Below are positions 7,090-15,628 of a stretch of DNA of 34,819 bases, piece by piece (position 1 is the stretch's first letter; every line of letters begins with the position of its first letter). A program made the position numbers and the translations under genes. The DNA comes from Megasphaera cerevisiae DSM 20462 (GTDB lineage Bacteria; Bacillota; Negativicutes; Veillonellales; Megasphaeraceae), in contig NZ_LEKT01000028.1 in assembly GCF_001045675.1 (NCBI RefSeq), positions 1 to 34,819 of the forward strand, given 5' to 3'. The notes under the pieces are model-generated. The model had not been told where the DNA came from. It saw only the letters and a program-made list of their open reading frames with translations, and did not search any database.

Positions 7090-7926
7090 ATGATAAAACA
7101 ACTTTTGAAAGGAAACCATGTCATACCGGGATTTGGCCTGACCATGGGCATATCAGTGACGATGTTATCTTGCTTTGTGCTTATCCCTCTGGCTTCGGTC
7201 CTGGTCTATTCTCTGCATTTGCCGGCCAGCGAGTATGTCAGGATGATAAGTAACGACGGTGTGCGTAATGCGTTCATGACGAGTATTTCCTGTTCTTTCC
7301 TTGCGGCGGTGATAAATTGCGTGTTTGGTACGATTCTGGCGTGGGTTCTGGTGCGGTATCAATTTACGGGTAAACGTCTTTTAAATGGAGTTATTGAATT
7401 GCCCTTCGCCCTGCCGACGGCTGTTGCCGGTATTACGCTTTCCAAGCTGTATTCTGATACAGGCTTGATTGGCTCGGTATTTGCACAGTGGGGAATTTCC
7501 CTGGCATATACGAAAATCGGCTTGACGATTGCGTTGGTTTTTGTCGGCATTCCCTTTGTTGTCCGATCCATTCAGCCTGTGCTGGAAAAACTGGACCCAG
7601 CGTATGAAGAAGCGGGAAATATGCTGGGAGCCGCAAAGACGGCGATCTTTTTCCGCATTATCCTGCCGGAATTGCGGCCTGCTATCTTAACAGGCTTCGG
7701 GCTGGCCTTTGCCAGAGGTCTTGGCGAATACGGCAGCGTCATTTATATTGCCGGCAACAGCGCCAAGAATCATACACAGGTGGTTTCCTATGTCATTATG
7801 CAGAAATTGAATTATGTTGATTATGCCGGGGCCGCTTCGATTGCCTTGGGTCTGTTGGTTATTGCCTTTGTCACATTGTTTACTATCAATATGATTCAAA
7901 TTCATCAGGCAAGGAGAGCCAGTTAG
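7090..7926 (+). CDS. cysT: Sulfate ABC transporter permease CysT
   Basis: Inner-membrane permease, 278 residues, about six hydrophobic segments. It carries the family sequence LPTAVAGITLSKLYSDTG and the ATPase-docking EEA-type loop (YEEAGNMLGAAKTAIFFRII, then LARGLGEYGSV-like FARGLGEYGSV). It pairs with CysW (12 nt downstream) to form the channel of the sulfate importer energised by CysA. AAGGAG lies 11 nt before the ATG. Length and order match the usual sbp-cysT-cysW-cysA arrangement. Confidence 0.95.
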   Translation: MIKQLLKGNHVIPGFGLTMGISVTMLSCFVLIPLASVLVYSLHLPASEYVRMISNDGVRNAFMTSISCSFLAAVINCVFGTILAWVLVRYQFTGKRLLNGVIELPFALPTAVAGITLSKLYSDTGLIGSVFAQWGISLAYTKIGLTIALVFVGIPFVVRSIQPVLEKLDPAYEEAGNMLGAAKTAIFFRIILPELRPAILTGFGLAFARGLGEYGSVIYIAGNSAKNHTQVVSYVIMQKLNYVDYAGAASIALGLLVIAFVTLFTINMIQIHQARRAS

Positions 7927-7937
7927 GGGAGGTACAG

Positions 7938-8774
7938 ATGAAACGAAATAAAACAGAAATGGCACTCATTGCGGTCAGCATGGTATTTATTGTAGTTATG
8001 CTCATCATTCCTCTGATTTCCGTGATTGTCAATTCCCTGCGGGAGGGGCTGAGTTTTTATGCGGCGGCCTTGACGACCGATTACGTTATTTCGGCGCTGC
8101 AGATTACACTGCTGGCTGCTGTCATTGCGTTGGCTGTCAATACGTTTTTTGGCCTTTTGGCTGCATGGACTGTTACAAAATTTGAGTTTCGGGGCAAACA
8201 TATTTTGACGACGCTTATTGATATTCCTTTTTCCATTTCACCGGTTATTGCCGGCTTGGCTTTTATTATGACCTTTGGCCGTATGGGCTGGGCCAGTGAG
8301 TACGTAACGGCATTGAACAGCATTTTGGGGACGGATCTGCAAATCGTTTTTGCCGTTCCCGGTGTCGTGCTGGCTACTATTTTTGTTACTTTTCCCTTTG
8401 TGTTTCGGGAGATCATTCCGGTTCTGAACGCCCGGGGAAATGACGAAGAAGAGGCAGCCGCGCTTATGGGAGCTGGTGGGCTGACTATATTTTTCAGGAT
8501 TACCCTGCCGCAGATCCGATGGGCTTTGCTTTACGGTGTCATTTTATGTACTGCCAGAGCGCTTGGTGAATTCGGGGCCGTCAGTGCATTGTCGAAGGCA
8601 AGGGGAGCGACTTTTACCCTGCCTTTGGAAATAGATGCGCTCTATATGTCCGGCCAGTCCGATTCTATTACGGCTGCATTTGCCGTTTCCTCTCTGCTGG
8701 TGCTGCTGGCTGTCGGGGTGCTGCTGCTGCGGAGCTTTATCGAATATAAAAGTGAGCGAAAACGCGCGTTGTGA
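7938..8774 (+). CDS. cysW: Sulfate ABC transporter permease CysW
   Basis: Second permease of the sulfate importer, 278 residues, with multiple membrane segments. The docking loop reads EEEAAALMGAGGLTIFFRI, followed by CTARALGEFGAVSALS, typical of CysW. GGGGAGG precedes the ATG at good distance. It lies between cysT and cysA (26-nt gap), and acts as the partner of CysT. Confidence 0.95.
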   Translation: MKRNKTEMALIAVSMVFIVVMLIIPLISVIVNSLREGLSFYAAALTTDYVISALQITLLAAVIALAVNTFFGLLAAWTVTKFEFRGKHILTTLIDIPFSISPVIAGLAFIMTFGRMGWASEYVTALNSILGTDLQIVFAVPGVVLATIFVTFPFVFREIIPVLNARGNDEEEAAALMGAGGLTIFFRITLPQIRWALLYGVILCTARALGEFGAVSALSKARGATFTLPLEIDALYMSGQSDSITAAFAVSSLLVLLAVGVLLLRSFIEYKSERKRAL

Positions 8775-8800
8775 ATACATAGAGGGGGGCATGTACAACC

Positions 8801-9862
8801 ATGTATGTTGAAATGAAACATATTACCAAACAGTATGGCGGCTTCACCGCGTCTGACGATGTCAGCTTCGGCATTGAAAAGGGTAAGCTGGCAGCTCTTC
8901 TGGGCCCGAGCGGCAGCGGCAAGACAACGATTCTGCGCATGCTGGCAGGCCTGGAAGTTCCTAACAGCGGCGATATCTTTATTGCCGGCCGCCGCATCAA
9001 TACGATTCCTGCCGCCAGACGCGGCATCGGGTTTGTCTTTCAAAATTATGCATTGTTCCGGTACATGACTGTTTTTGAAAATATTGCTTTTGGCTTGGAG
9101 ATCCAGAAAAAGAAGAAATCGGAAATCGAAAAACGTGTGACGGACTTAATCGGCCTGACTGGTCTTTCCGGTCTGGAAAAACGCTATCCCAATCAGCTTT
9201 CCGGCGGCCAGCGTCAAAGAGTAGCGTTTGCCCGTGCGCTGGCCCCTAATCCGCAGGTACTGCTTTTGGACGAACCTTTTGCGGCTATTGATGCCAAGGT
9301 CCGGCAGGAACTGCGTAATTGGCTGAAGGATACGATTCATCGTGTGGGCATTACCAGTATTTTTGTTACGCATGATCAGGAAGAGGCGGTTGAGGTGGCA
9401 GATGAAATTATTATTACCAATCATGGCCGGATCGAACAGTCCGGACCGCCTGCGGCTATTTACAAAAAGCCGGAAACGCCCTTTGTAGCGCAGTTTATCG
9501 GTGACTCTGCCGTTGTCAGCAATTATGAGTGCCTCAATGGCTTTGATTCCATCAAAGGCGCCGGCAAGGCCGTCATTCGTCCGGAGTTTGTCAAGGTTTA
9601 TAAGCAAGGAGCACTTCACCGCTATATCAGTGCGGCGGAAGAGGGAAGGGTGGAATCCGTCGTTTTCCGTGGCAACCATCTTGACTTGACGGTTGCAGTC
9701 AAAGATGTGTCTATTCATGCTGAATATTCCATGGAAGAGGCTCCCGTTGCGGTCGGAGAGAACGTAACGGTTCTTATCTACAGGTTGTATGTGTTTGACG
9801 AGAACCGGACATATTTGACGGAAAATAAAGCGATGAAGGACACCAACCTATTCTACATTTAA
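8801..9862 (+). CDS. cysA: Sulfate ABC transporter ATP-binding protein CysA
   Basis: ATPase of the sulfate importer, 353 residues. Walker A GPSGSGKT at 35-42, Q-loop FQNYALF near 80-86, signature LSGGQ at 133-137, Walker B LLLDEP at 154-159 and the switch His in VTHDQEEA. Beyond residue 235 is the C-terminal regulatory/TOBE-like part found in CysA-type ATPases. AGGGGGG lies upstream of the ATG at 8801. The stop codon directly abuts an ATG at 9863, which is in frame with the next gene but too early to be its likely start. Confidence 0.94.
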   Translation: MYVEMKHITKQYGGFTASDDVSFGIEKGKLAALLGPSGSGKTTILRMLAGLEVPNSGDIFIAGRRINTIPAARRGIGFVFQNYALFRYMTVFENIAFGLEIQKKKKSEIEKRVTDLIGLTGLSGLEKRYPNQLSGGQRQRVAFARALAPNPQVLLLDEPFAAIDAKVRQELRNWLKDTIHRVGITSIFVTHDQEEAVEVADEIIITNHGRIEQSGPPAAIYKKPETPFVAQFIGDSAVVSNYECLNGFDSIKGAGKAVIRPEFVKVYKQGALHRYISAAEEGRVESVVFRGNHLDLTVAVKDVSIHAEYSMEEAPVAVGENVTVLIYRLYVFDENRTYLTENKAMKDTNLFYI

Positions 9863-9883
9863 ATGAAAAGGAGATATATGCAG

Positions 9884-11584
9884 ATGAAAATGAAGGAACC
9901 GCAGTTGATTCATACTGATGTTCTGATCATAGGCGGCGGCACGGCAGGCTGTTATGCCGCGCTGACCTTGAGCAGCCGGTCTTCGCTCTCCGTAGTGATT
10001 GCCGAAAAAGCAAATATCCGGCGCAGCGGCTGTCTGGCTGCCGGCGTTAATGCGTTGAATGCGTATATTACCAAGGGGCATACACCGCGGTTTTATGCCG
10101 ATTATGTAAAAAAAGACGCAGACGGTATTGTCCGGGATGATTTGGTCATCTCCATGTCGGAGGGACTGAATCGGGTGACGGCGGTATTAGAACAGCTGGG
10201 GCTGGTTATACTGAAAGATGACAAGGGCGAATATGTTGCCAGAGGACCCCGAAATATTAAAATTAACGGTGAAAATATTAAGCCGCTGTTGGCGGGAGCT
10301 GTCGAGAAGGCCTCTCATGTACGTATTTTGAATCATGTCACGATTACGGATTATATTGTCCGGGACAATCGTATATTAGGTGCGTTTGGCTTCAGCATGA
10401 GAGACGGCACGGTGTTTGAAATCAGAGCCAGGACGGTTCTTTGCGCTGCCGGTGGCGCGGCTGGATTGTACCGGCCGAATCATCCCGGCTTTTCGCGTCA
10501 TAAAATGTGGTATTCCCCTTTTAACACCGGCGCCGGGTATGCTATGGGAATCCGGGCCGGTGCGGAAATGACCACGTTTGAGATGCGGTTTATTGCGCTG
10601 CGATGCAAGGATACGATTGCTCCGACAGGAACAATTGCGCAAGGCGTCGGGGCCAGGCAAATTAATGCTGCCGGAGAAGTGTATGAACAAAAGTATGGAC
10701 TTACGACATCCCAGCGTGTTTACGGTACGGTAAAGGAAAATCAGGATGGCCGCGGACCCTGCTATCTGCAGACAGAAGGGATTACGGAAAAGCAGGATGA
10801 AGAGCTGATGAAGGCCTACCTGAATATGGCACCCAGCCAAACTTTGAAATGGATTGAGGCCGGTGTCGGGCCGAGCCGGCAAAATGTGGAAATCGAGGGA
10901 ACTGAGCCGTATATTGTCGGCGGCCATACCGCCAGCGGATATTGGGTCGACACAAGCCGGGAAACGACCATTCATAATCTATATGCCGCCGGAGATGTTG
11001 CCGGCGGATGTCCGCAGAAGTATGTGACAGGCGCCTTGGTTGAAGGCGAAATTGCCGCGCAGGCTATCATTTCCCGAATAGAACATGAAGATAACGTAGA
11101 ACTGCTGACAGCGGAGGAGGAAACACAACTGCTGCGTCAGAAAGCTGCTGAATATACGGAGAGGGTATCTGATACGGACTCGCTTTTTACTGTGGAACAA
11201 CTGGAAGAAGCCATGCAGTCTGTTATGGATACCTATGCCGGCGGGATTGCCAGTCAGTATCGATATAATGAAAAGCAGCTTGAATTGGCAGAGCGCAGAA
11301 TTCGTCAGATTGAAACGCTGAGTGATACCGTAACCGTACGGGACTGGCATGAATTGATGCTTCTGTATGAGCTTTGCGAGCGGCTTACGGTGTGCCGCGT
11401 TCTTATTGCGCACCTGCAAGCGAGGAAGGAAACGCGATGGCATAGCTTTGCCGAAAATCTGGACTATCCGCAGAAAGATGAGGCTTGGCTGAAATATGTC
11501 AATTCCAGAATGAAGGATGGCAGCATCCATATTATATTCCGGCCGCTTGTTAAAGAGGGAGAACGGTATGAGCATACGAATTGA
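9884..11584 (+). CDS. aprA: Adenylylsulfate (APS) reductase alpha subunit-like flavoprotein (AprA-type)
   Basis: FAD-dependent protein of about 566 residues related to the fumarate reductase/AprA flavoproteins. It has the dinucleotide fold TDVLIIGGGTAG near residues 11-22, the FAD-contacting RRSGCLAAGVNALNAY, VLCAAGGAAGLYRP, and the late LYAAGDVAGG. The placement after sulfate import and before a two-cluster ferredoxin and cysDN points to APS reduction to sulfite and AMP for assimilation, as in some clostridial sulfur operons, rather than dissimilatory respiration. AAGGAG at 9868-9873 fits the ATG at 9884 (10 nt) better than those at 9878 or 9863. It overlaps the next gene by 17 nt, suggesting coupled translation. 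Electron donor and activity are inferred. Confidence 0.85.
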   Translation: MKMKEPQLIHTDVLIIGGGTAGCYAALTLSSRSSLSVVIAEKANIRRSGCLAAGVNALNAYITKGHTPRFYADYVKKDADGIVRDDLVISMSEGLNRVTAVLEQLGLVILKDDKGEYVARGPRNIKINGENIKPLLAGAVEKASHVRILNHVTITDYIVRDNRILGAFGFSMRDGTVFEIRARTVLCAAGGAAGLYRPNHPGFSRHKMWYSPFNTGAGYAMGIRAGAEMTTFEMRFIALRCKDTIAPTGTIAQGVGARQINAAGEVYEQKYGLTTSQRVYGTVKENQDGRGPCYLQTEGITEKQDEELMKAYLNMAPSQTLKWIEAGVGPSRQNVEIEGTEPYIVGGHTASGYWVDTSRETTIHNLYAAGDVAGGCPQKYVTGALVEGEIAAQAIISRIEHEDNVELLTAEEETQLLRQKAAEYTERVSDTDSLFTVEQLEEAMQSVMDTYAGGIASQYRYNEKQLELAERRIRQIETLSDTVTVRDWHELMLLYELCERLTVCRVLIAHLQARKETRWHSFAENLDYPQKDEAWLKYVNSRMKDGSIHIIFRPLVKEGERYEHTN

Positions 11585-11882
11585 GCAGGAAAAATGTGTG
11601 GGATGCGGGCAGTGTACCGAGGTATGCCCCGGCAGCCTGATTGAGCTGAACAGTACAGGAAAGGCATATATGCGGTATCCCCGGGACTGCTGGGGCTGCG
11701 TATCCTGCGTTAAAGAGTGCTCCTTTGGAGCCATAGAATTTTTCCTGGGTGCCGATATCGGCGGCATAGGAAGTAAAATGCATGTAGAAAAGAAGAAGTC
11801 ATATATGTACTGGAGGATTACGACGCCTGACGGTGAAGTTAAAACAATCTGTATCGATACGCAAAAATCCAATGCATATTGA
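11568..11882 (+). CDS. aprB: APS reductase beta subunit-like 2[4Fe-4S] ferredoxin (AprB-type)
   Basis: A 104-residue iron-sulfur protein with two cluster motifs, CVGCGQCTEVCP at about 10-21 and CWGCVSCVKECSFGAIEF at about 41-58. It should pass electrons to the flavoprotein encoded just upstream. The tail (YWRITTPDGEVKTICIDTQK) resembles the AprB C-terminal extension that wraps the alpha subunit. The start at 11568 follows GAGGGAG and overlaps the upstream stop region. cysD begins 26 nt after its end. Confidence 0.88.
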   Translation: MSIRIEQEKCVGCGQCTEVCPGSLIELNSTGKAYMRYPRDCWGCVSCVKECSFGAIEFFLGADIGGIGSKMHVEKKKSYMYWRITTPDGEVKTICIDTQKSNAY

Positions 11883-11908
11883 TCTCATAGAAACAAGGAG
11901 GCAGTATT

Positions 11909-12808
11909 ATGAGTGAATTATCTCATCTTGACAAGTTGGAGGCGGAAGCGATTTATATTATCCGGGAAGTCGCTGCCGAGTGTGCAAAGCCGGTCATGCT
12001 CTATTCCATCGGCAAAGACAGTTCGGTTATGCTTCATTTGGCACGAAAAGCTTTTTATCCGGAAAAACCACCGTTTCCATTTCTTCATATCAATACAACG
12101 TGGAAGTTCAGGGAAATGATCAAATTTCGCAATGAAACAATGAAAAAGTATGGTCTCGACTTTATTGAATACATCAATGAAGAGGGGGTCAAAAAAGGGA
12201 TCAATCCCTTTGATTATGGTCCGGCATATACGGATATCATGAAAACGCAGGCTTTGAAGCAGGCCTTGCAGCAATATGGTTTTACGGCGGCATTTGGCGG
12301 CGGCCGGCGGGATGAGGAAAAATCACGGGCTAAGGAACGTATTTTTTCTTTTCGCAACAAGGCACAGGCCTGGGATCCTAAAAATCAGCGTCCGGAAATG
12401 TGGAAACTGTATAATACGCATATTCATCAAGGGGAAAGCATGCGTGTGTTCCCTATTTCTAATTGGACGGAAAAAGATATTTGGCAATATATTAAACGGG
12501 AACATATTGACATCGTTTCGTTATATTTTGCCGATGTTCGTCCTGTCGTATACCGCAGCGGCAATATCATTATGGTGGATGATGACCGTATGCGGCTGCA
12601 GCCGGGAGAGAAAATTCAGCATAAAAAAATCCGGTTTCGCACCTTGGGGTGCTATCCACTGACCGGGGGCATCGAGTCGGATGCGGAGACGCTGGATGGG
12701 ATCATAAAAGAAACCCTGAGCGCCGTATCATCCGAACGAACGAGTCGTGTCATTGATAACGAAGCGGCTGGCAGCATGGAAAGACGAAAGAGAGAGGGGT
12801 ATTTTTAA
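11909..12808 (+). CDS. cysD: Sulfate adenylyltransferase subunit 2
   Basis: Catalytic subunit of ATP sulfurylase, which makes APS from sulfate and ATP, 299 residues. The N-type PP-loop SIGKDSS is at 33-39, followed by [36 protein letters not shown] and [14 protein letters not shown], all family hallmarks. A strong AAGGAGG precedes the ATG. It works with the GTPase CysN encoded one nucleotide downstream, feeding APS to the AprAB-like reductase. Confidence 0.96.
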   Translation: MSELSHLDKLEAEAIYIIREVAAECAKPVMLYSIGKDSSVMLHLARKAFYPEKPPFPFLHINTTWKFREMIKFRNETMKKYGLDFIEYINEEGVKKGINPFDYGPAYTDIMKTQALKQALQQYGFTAAFGGGRRDEEKSRAKERIFSFRNKAQAWDPKNQRPEMWKLYNTHIHQGESMRVFPISNWTEKDIWQYIKREHIDIVSLYFADVRPVVYRSGNIIMVDDDRMRLQPGEKIQHKKIRFRTLGCYPLTGGIESDAETLDGIIKETLSAVSSERTSRVIDNEAAGSMERRKREGYF

Positions 12809-12809
12809 C

Positions 12810-14492
12810 ATGAGCGGATTATTGAAATTTATTACGTGCGGCAGTGTAGATGATGGGAAATCGACACTGATCGGACATTTGCTATATGATGCCAAATTAT
12901 TGTACGCAGATCAGAAAAAAGCGCTGGAACTGGAAAGCAAGATCGGCAGCCGCGGCGGCGCTATTGATTATTCCTTATTGTTAGATGGTCTTATGGCGGA
13001 ACGAGAACAAGGCATCACCATTGATGTAGCATATCGTTATTTTAGTACAAATGCGCGCAGCTTTATTGTCGCCGATACGCCGGGGCACGAAGAGTATACG
13101 AGAAATATGGCTGTGGGCGCGTCTTTTGCCGAATTAGCTATTATCCTTTTGGATGCTACAAAGGGAGTACTCGTACAGACGCGGCGTCATGCCCGCATTT
13201 GCGCGCTGATGGGCATCCGGTATTTTATTTTTGCTGTCAACAAAATGGATTTGGCCGCATACAGTGAAAGCCGCTTTTGTGAAATTACGGCGCAGATTGA
13301 AGCCTTACGTGACGAATTGAAGCTGGCACATATCAGTATTATTCCCGTTTCTGCGACAGAGGGTGATAATGTGACGGAAAAGCATGATAAAATGCCGTGG
13401 TACAAGGGTCCGACTGTTCTGTCATATCTGGAACAGGCAGATGTAGAAGAAACGAAAGAGCCGGGATTTTATCTGCCGGTACAGCGGGTTTGCAGGCCGA
13501 ATCATACGTTTCGCGGCTTTCAAGGACAGATTGAGAGCGGGACCCTTTCCGTCGGGGATACGCTTACGGTGTGGCCCAGCGGCGAAGAGGCCAAAGTCAA
13601 ATCGATCCTGATAGGGATGGAGGATTGCGGCAGCGCTGGCAGGGGCCAGCCTGTTACGGTTCAGATGGATCGTGAAGTAGATGTATCCCGGGGCTGCGTG
13701 TTTGCCAAAGATGCCGATATACATGCCAGTCAGCATATTACGGCGTCTCTTTTGTGGATGGATGATGACGAGCTCCGTATTGGCAAAGAATATATGGTCA
13801 AGCTGGGCACCAGAGAAATTGTCGGACTTCTTACGGAAATTCAATATAAGGTGGACGTAAATACTGGGGCTTTCCGGCCGGCTTCTAAAGTGACAAAAAA
13901 TGAAATAGCGTTGTGTACCCTGTATCTTCAGGAACCGGTGGTCACCGATGCCTTTTCACGCCATCGGACACTGGGCGAGCTTATTTTGATTGACCGTATT
14001 ACTCATATGACGGCAGCTTGCGGTGTCGTAACGGATATGGGCAATGTGGGCAGCGCGCATACATTTGTATACGGGAATCTGAAAGGACGCGGTGATGTTT
14101 TTGAAGAATATTTTTATGGTATGGAAAGCTTGAATATTACCAAGCAAAAAGCCGGGCAGCACGTCTATTCTCCTGGTGACGCCATTCCTTTATCCGGGAA
14201 AACCTATCGGTATCCTTCTGATTTTGATATTATCATACTTCGCGATGCTGTTGCCGTTGCCGTGCGGGGTGGAAAAGTGGAGCGCATAGTGGCTCTTGAT
14301 GCGTACCGATATGACGGCAGACCCGTCGTAAACGGGCGGGGATTTGCTGTTCAGATTTCGTCTCAGGATGAGTATGATGCATTTATCAAAGATTATAAAC
14401 AAACTCAAGGCAAGCCTGATGCAGAATTATTTGACAAATGGATGAAGTTTGAAACGTATCGGGATATCAAATTTCATGACGACTTTGAATGA
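12810..14492 (+). CDS. cysN: Sulfate adenylyltransferase subunit 1 (GTPase), with C-terminal extension
   Basis: GTPase that drives APS formation by CysD. G1 GSVDDGKST is at 11-19, G3 DTPGH at 89-93, G4 NKMD at 144-147, with translation-factor-like beta barrels up to the family end (LILIDRITHMTAACGVV near residue 400). The protein is 560 residues, longer than the about 475 of stand-alone CysN, and the last 140 or so residues (from GNVGSAHTFVYGNL) show no APS-kinase Walker A, so this is not a CysNC fusion. The start at 12810 follows GAGAGGGG and the cysD stop by one base; an upstream in-frame ATG lies inside cysD. It ends the operon; no clear terminator follows. Confidence 0.93.
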   Translation: MSGLLKFITCGSVDDGKSTLIGHLLYDAKLLYADQKKALELESKIGSRGGAIDYSLLLDGLMAEREQGITIDVAYRYFSTNARSFIVADTPGHEEYTRNMAVGASFAELAIILLDATKGVLVQTRRHARICALMGIRYFIFAVNKMDLAAYSESRFCEITAQIEALRDELKLAHISIIPVSATEGDNVTEKHDKMPWYKGPTVLSYLEQADVEETKEPGFYLPVQRVCRPNHTFRGFQGQIESGTLSVGDTLTVWPSGEEAKVKSILIGMEDCGSAGRGQPVTVQMDREVDVSRGCVFAKDADIHASQHITASLLWMDDDELRIGKEYMVKLGTREIVGLLTEIQYKVDVNTGAFRPASKVTKNEIALCTLYLQEPVVTDAFSRHRTLGELILIDRITHMTAACGVVTDMGNVGSAHTFVYGNLKGRGDVFEEYFYGMESLNITKQKAGQHVYSPGDAIPLSGKTYRYPSDFDIIILRDAVAVAVRGGKVERIVALDAYRYDGRPVVNGRGFAVQISSQDEYDAFIKDYKQTQGKPDAELFDKWMKFETYRDIKFHDDFE

Positions 14493-14774
14493 TCGGATTC
14501 GCTTGTGTCCAGAGCAGCCAAAGGATACTGTCTTCTTGGGCAGACGGTGCGATTTGGCAGCGTGAAGGGCTTATGAAATATGAAAAATTTACTTGCAAAT
14601 TTGTAGATGAGATCCAAGCCGGCACTGCACGCCAGGTTGGCAGTTGTGAAAAATGTATTTAAAGGAGCAAACAATATACATATAAGTAATTTGACCGCGT
14701 TCTTTATACATGCATAATGCATAAAAAGAATGATGAAAATTACAAAAAGTATTTCATGTATTCGCTTTTTATGG
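14493..14774. other. Gap after cysN, only short doubtful frames
   Basis: No recognisable gene. A 29-codon frame at 14573-14662 (begins MKYEKFTCKF, ends GSCEKCI) has a weak AAGGG only 3 nt before its ATG and no known relative, so it is not called. No clear terminator for the cys operon is visible here. Confidence 0.4.
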
Positions 14775-14780
14775 TATACT
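14775..14780 (+). promoter_or_regulatory. Extended -10 promoter of the structured RNA
   Basis: TGGTATACT, an extended -10 element with TATACT at 14775-14780. No good -35 is seen. Predicted start near 14788, at the 5' strand of the RNA's closing helix. Confidence 0.55.
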
Positions 14781-14787
14781 ATACACA

Positions 14788-15105
14788 TAGAAAGCGGGTA
14801 GGGAATTGAAGTAGTATAAGAAAGTATTCTGCAACGGAAAGGAAGCATCCATTATTTCGTATTCGGATGATCGGAAAGCTGTGAGCAAGTAGATTTAGTA
14901 TGTAATGGTTGGTGCACAGAAAGAGACTGTTTGTAAAAGAAAGAGTAAGAATGTATGTGTTAGTGATACTCAGGGAAAGCAAATAGTCTGGATACGAAAA
15001 CTGTACGACGATGGTTCTGGTGATGTAAAAAGAAAGCTGTGAGTTCCCTACGTAATACCGCTTTCAGTACAAGGCGATGGCCGATGAGGGTATCGCCTTG
15101 TTTTT
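14788..15105 (+). ncRNA. Candidate free-standing structured RNA, family not recognised
   Basis: About 310 nt between an extended -10 promoter and an intrinsic terminator, with no credible reading frame. The ends pair: GAAAGCGG near 14790 with CCGCTTTC near 15058-15065, and TAGGGAA with TTCCCTA just inside. Internal arms include CATCC/GGATG, CTGTG/CACAG and AGACT-TTTG/CAAA-AGTCT enclosing GAGTA/TACTC. The string GAAAG recurs at the bases of several arms. The branched shape argues against the rod-like 6S RNA, and I do not see RNase P, tmRNA or SRP signatures. Confidence 0.55.
15071..15105 (+). terminator. Intrinsic terminator of the structured RNA
   Basis: CAAGGCGAT pairs with ATCGCCTTG around a 13-nt loop and is followed by six T. 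It separates the RNA from the next operon's promoter. Confidence 0.9.
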
Positions 15106-15155
15106 TGTGGTGATGCCGGTCTTATTGGTTTATTGCAAAAAGTAGTAAAAGGTGC

Positions 15156-15184
15156 TTGACAAGTGAAATGTATTAGTGTATTCT
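15156..15184 (+). promoter_or_regulatory. Promoter of the sulfonate-transport operon
   Basis: TTGACA at 15156-15161, 17-bp spacer, TATTCT at 15179-15184. It precedes leader B and tandem riboswitches B and C. No second promoter is obvious between the two riboswitches. Confidence 0.85.
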
Positions 15185-15254
15185 TTGCTATAAGCATTGC
15201 AATGTGTGAATTTGAACGCAGTATGTGTAATAGGATTGTATGGAGGACTTAAAA

Positions 15255-15302
15255 ATGACCATCATATGTTGTCGTAAAACTCAATATGGAGGTACCTTGT
15301 AG
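15255..15302 (+). CDS. Short leader peptide with Cys-Cys (leader B)
   Basis: Predicted peptide MTIICCRKTQYGGTL, 15 residues. GGAGG lies 8 nt before the ATG; an in-frame ATG at 15240 would add MEDLK. The 15 bases from 15240 to 15254 are identical to those before leader A. Cys codons TGT TGT are at 15267-15272. Its last codons form the 5' arm of the hairpin at 15284-15326, which precedes riboswitch B. Product function is inferred, not shown. Confidence 0.55.
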   Translation: MTIICCRKTQYGGTL

Positions 15303-15326
15303 TTTCTTCTGTGTACAACTCCATAT
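15284..15326 (+). promoter_or_regulatory. Hairpin overlapping the end of leader B
   Basis: ATATGGAG at 15284-15291 pairs with CTCCATAT at 15319-15326, extended by GTAC/GTAC with a 2-nt bulge. The 3' arm contains ACAAC, which is also complementary to GTTGT of the leader's Cys codons, so two exclusive pairings are possible. No T run follows. Confidence 0.5.
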
Positions 15327-15336
15327 AGAATATAGT

Positions 15337-15443
15337 AAACATCATCAAGAGCAGCAGAGGGACTGGCCCTGTGAAGCTGCGGCAACCTTCCGGAGGGAAA
15401 GGTGCCAATTCCAGCAGATTTATATATCTGACAGATGAGCGAA
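15337..15443 (+). ncRNA. SAM-I (S-box) riboswitch B, first of a tandem pair
   Basis: Core motifs ATCATCAAGAGCAGCAGAGG, GGACTGGCCCTGTGAAGCTG, CGGCAACC, GGTGCCAATTCCAGCAGA and GACAGATGAG. Bases 15337-15418 are identical over 82 nt to 15629-15710 in riboswitch C, showing a recent tandem duplication 292 bp apart. Confidence 0.95.
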
Positions 15444-15461
15444 TACAAGTATGCGCAAAGG

Positions 15462-15495
15462 GCGCCATCTGTTTAGATGGTGCTTTATTTTTTTT
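15462..15495 (+). terminator. Expression-platform terminator B
   Basis: GCGCCATCT at 15462-15470 pairs with AGATGGTGC at 15475-15483 (4-nt loop, one G-U), followed by a T-rich run. SAM bound to riboswitch B would stop transcription before leader C. Confidence 0.9.
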
Positions 15496-15541
15496 GCCTG
15501 TACGTGTATAAGCGGCTTTTTATTCTATCGGGAGTTATGTC

Positions 15542-15592
15542 ATGAGAAACGTAAAAAAATTTATCAGCATCATGTGTTGTACAACTGAATAA
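15542..15592 (+). CDS. Short leader peptide with Cys-Cys (leader C)
   Basis: Predicted peptide MRNVKKFISIMCCTTE, 16 residues, with GGGAG 7 nt before the ATG. It lies between terminator B and riboswitch C. It shares the I-M-C-C core with leader A, although the upstream part is more diverged. Cys codons are TGT TGT at 15575-15580. The stop codon is one base before a perfect 8-bp hairpin. Expression is untested. Confidence 0.55.
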   Translation: MRNVKKFISIMCCTTE

Positions 15593-15593
15593 G

Positions 15594-15620
15594 GTATTGT
15601 GCATATAAAAAACACAATAC
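15594..15620 (+). promoter_or_regulatory. Hairpin after leader C
   Basis: GTATTGTG at 15594-15601 pairs perfectly with CACAATAC at 15613-15620 around an 11-nt loop. TACAAC at its 3' edge can instead pair with GTTGTA, which begins in the second Cys codon region, giving a possible alternative fold. Confidence 0.55.
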
Positions 15621-15628
15621 AACCGAGA

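Noticed and set aside
12747-12809. Upstream ATG for CysN
   Set aside because: It lies inside cysD and the peptide before MSGLLK is not CysN-like; the ATG at 12810 has a good ribosome site.
14788-15105. 6S RNA identity for the structured RNA
   Set aside because: Internal arms look branched rather than forming the long rod with central bubble; left as unassigned.
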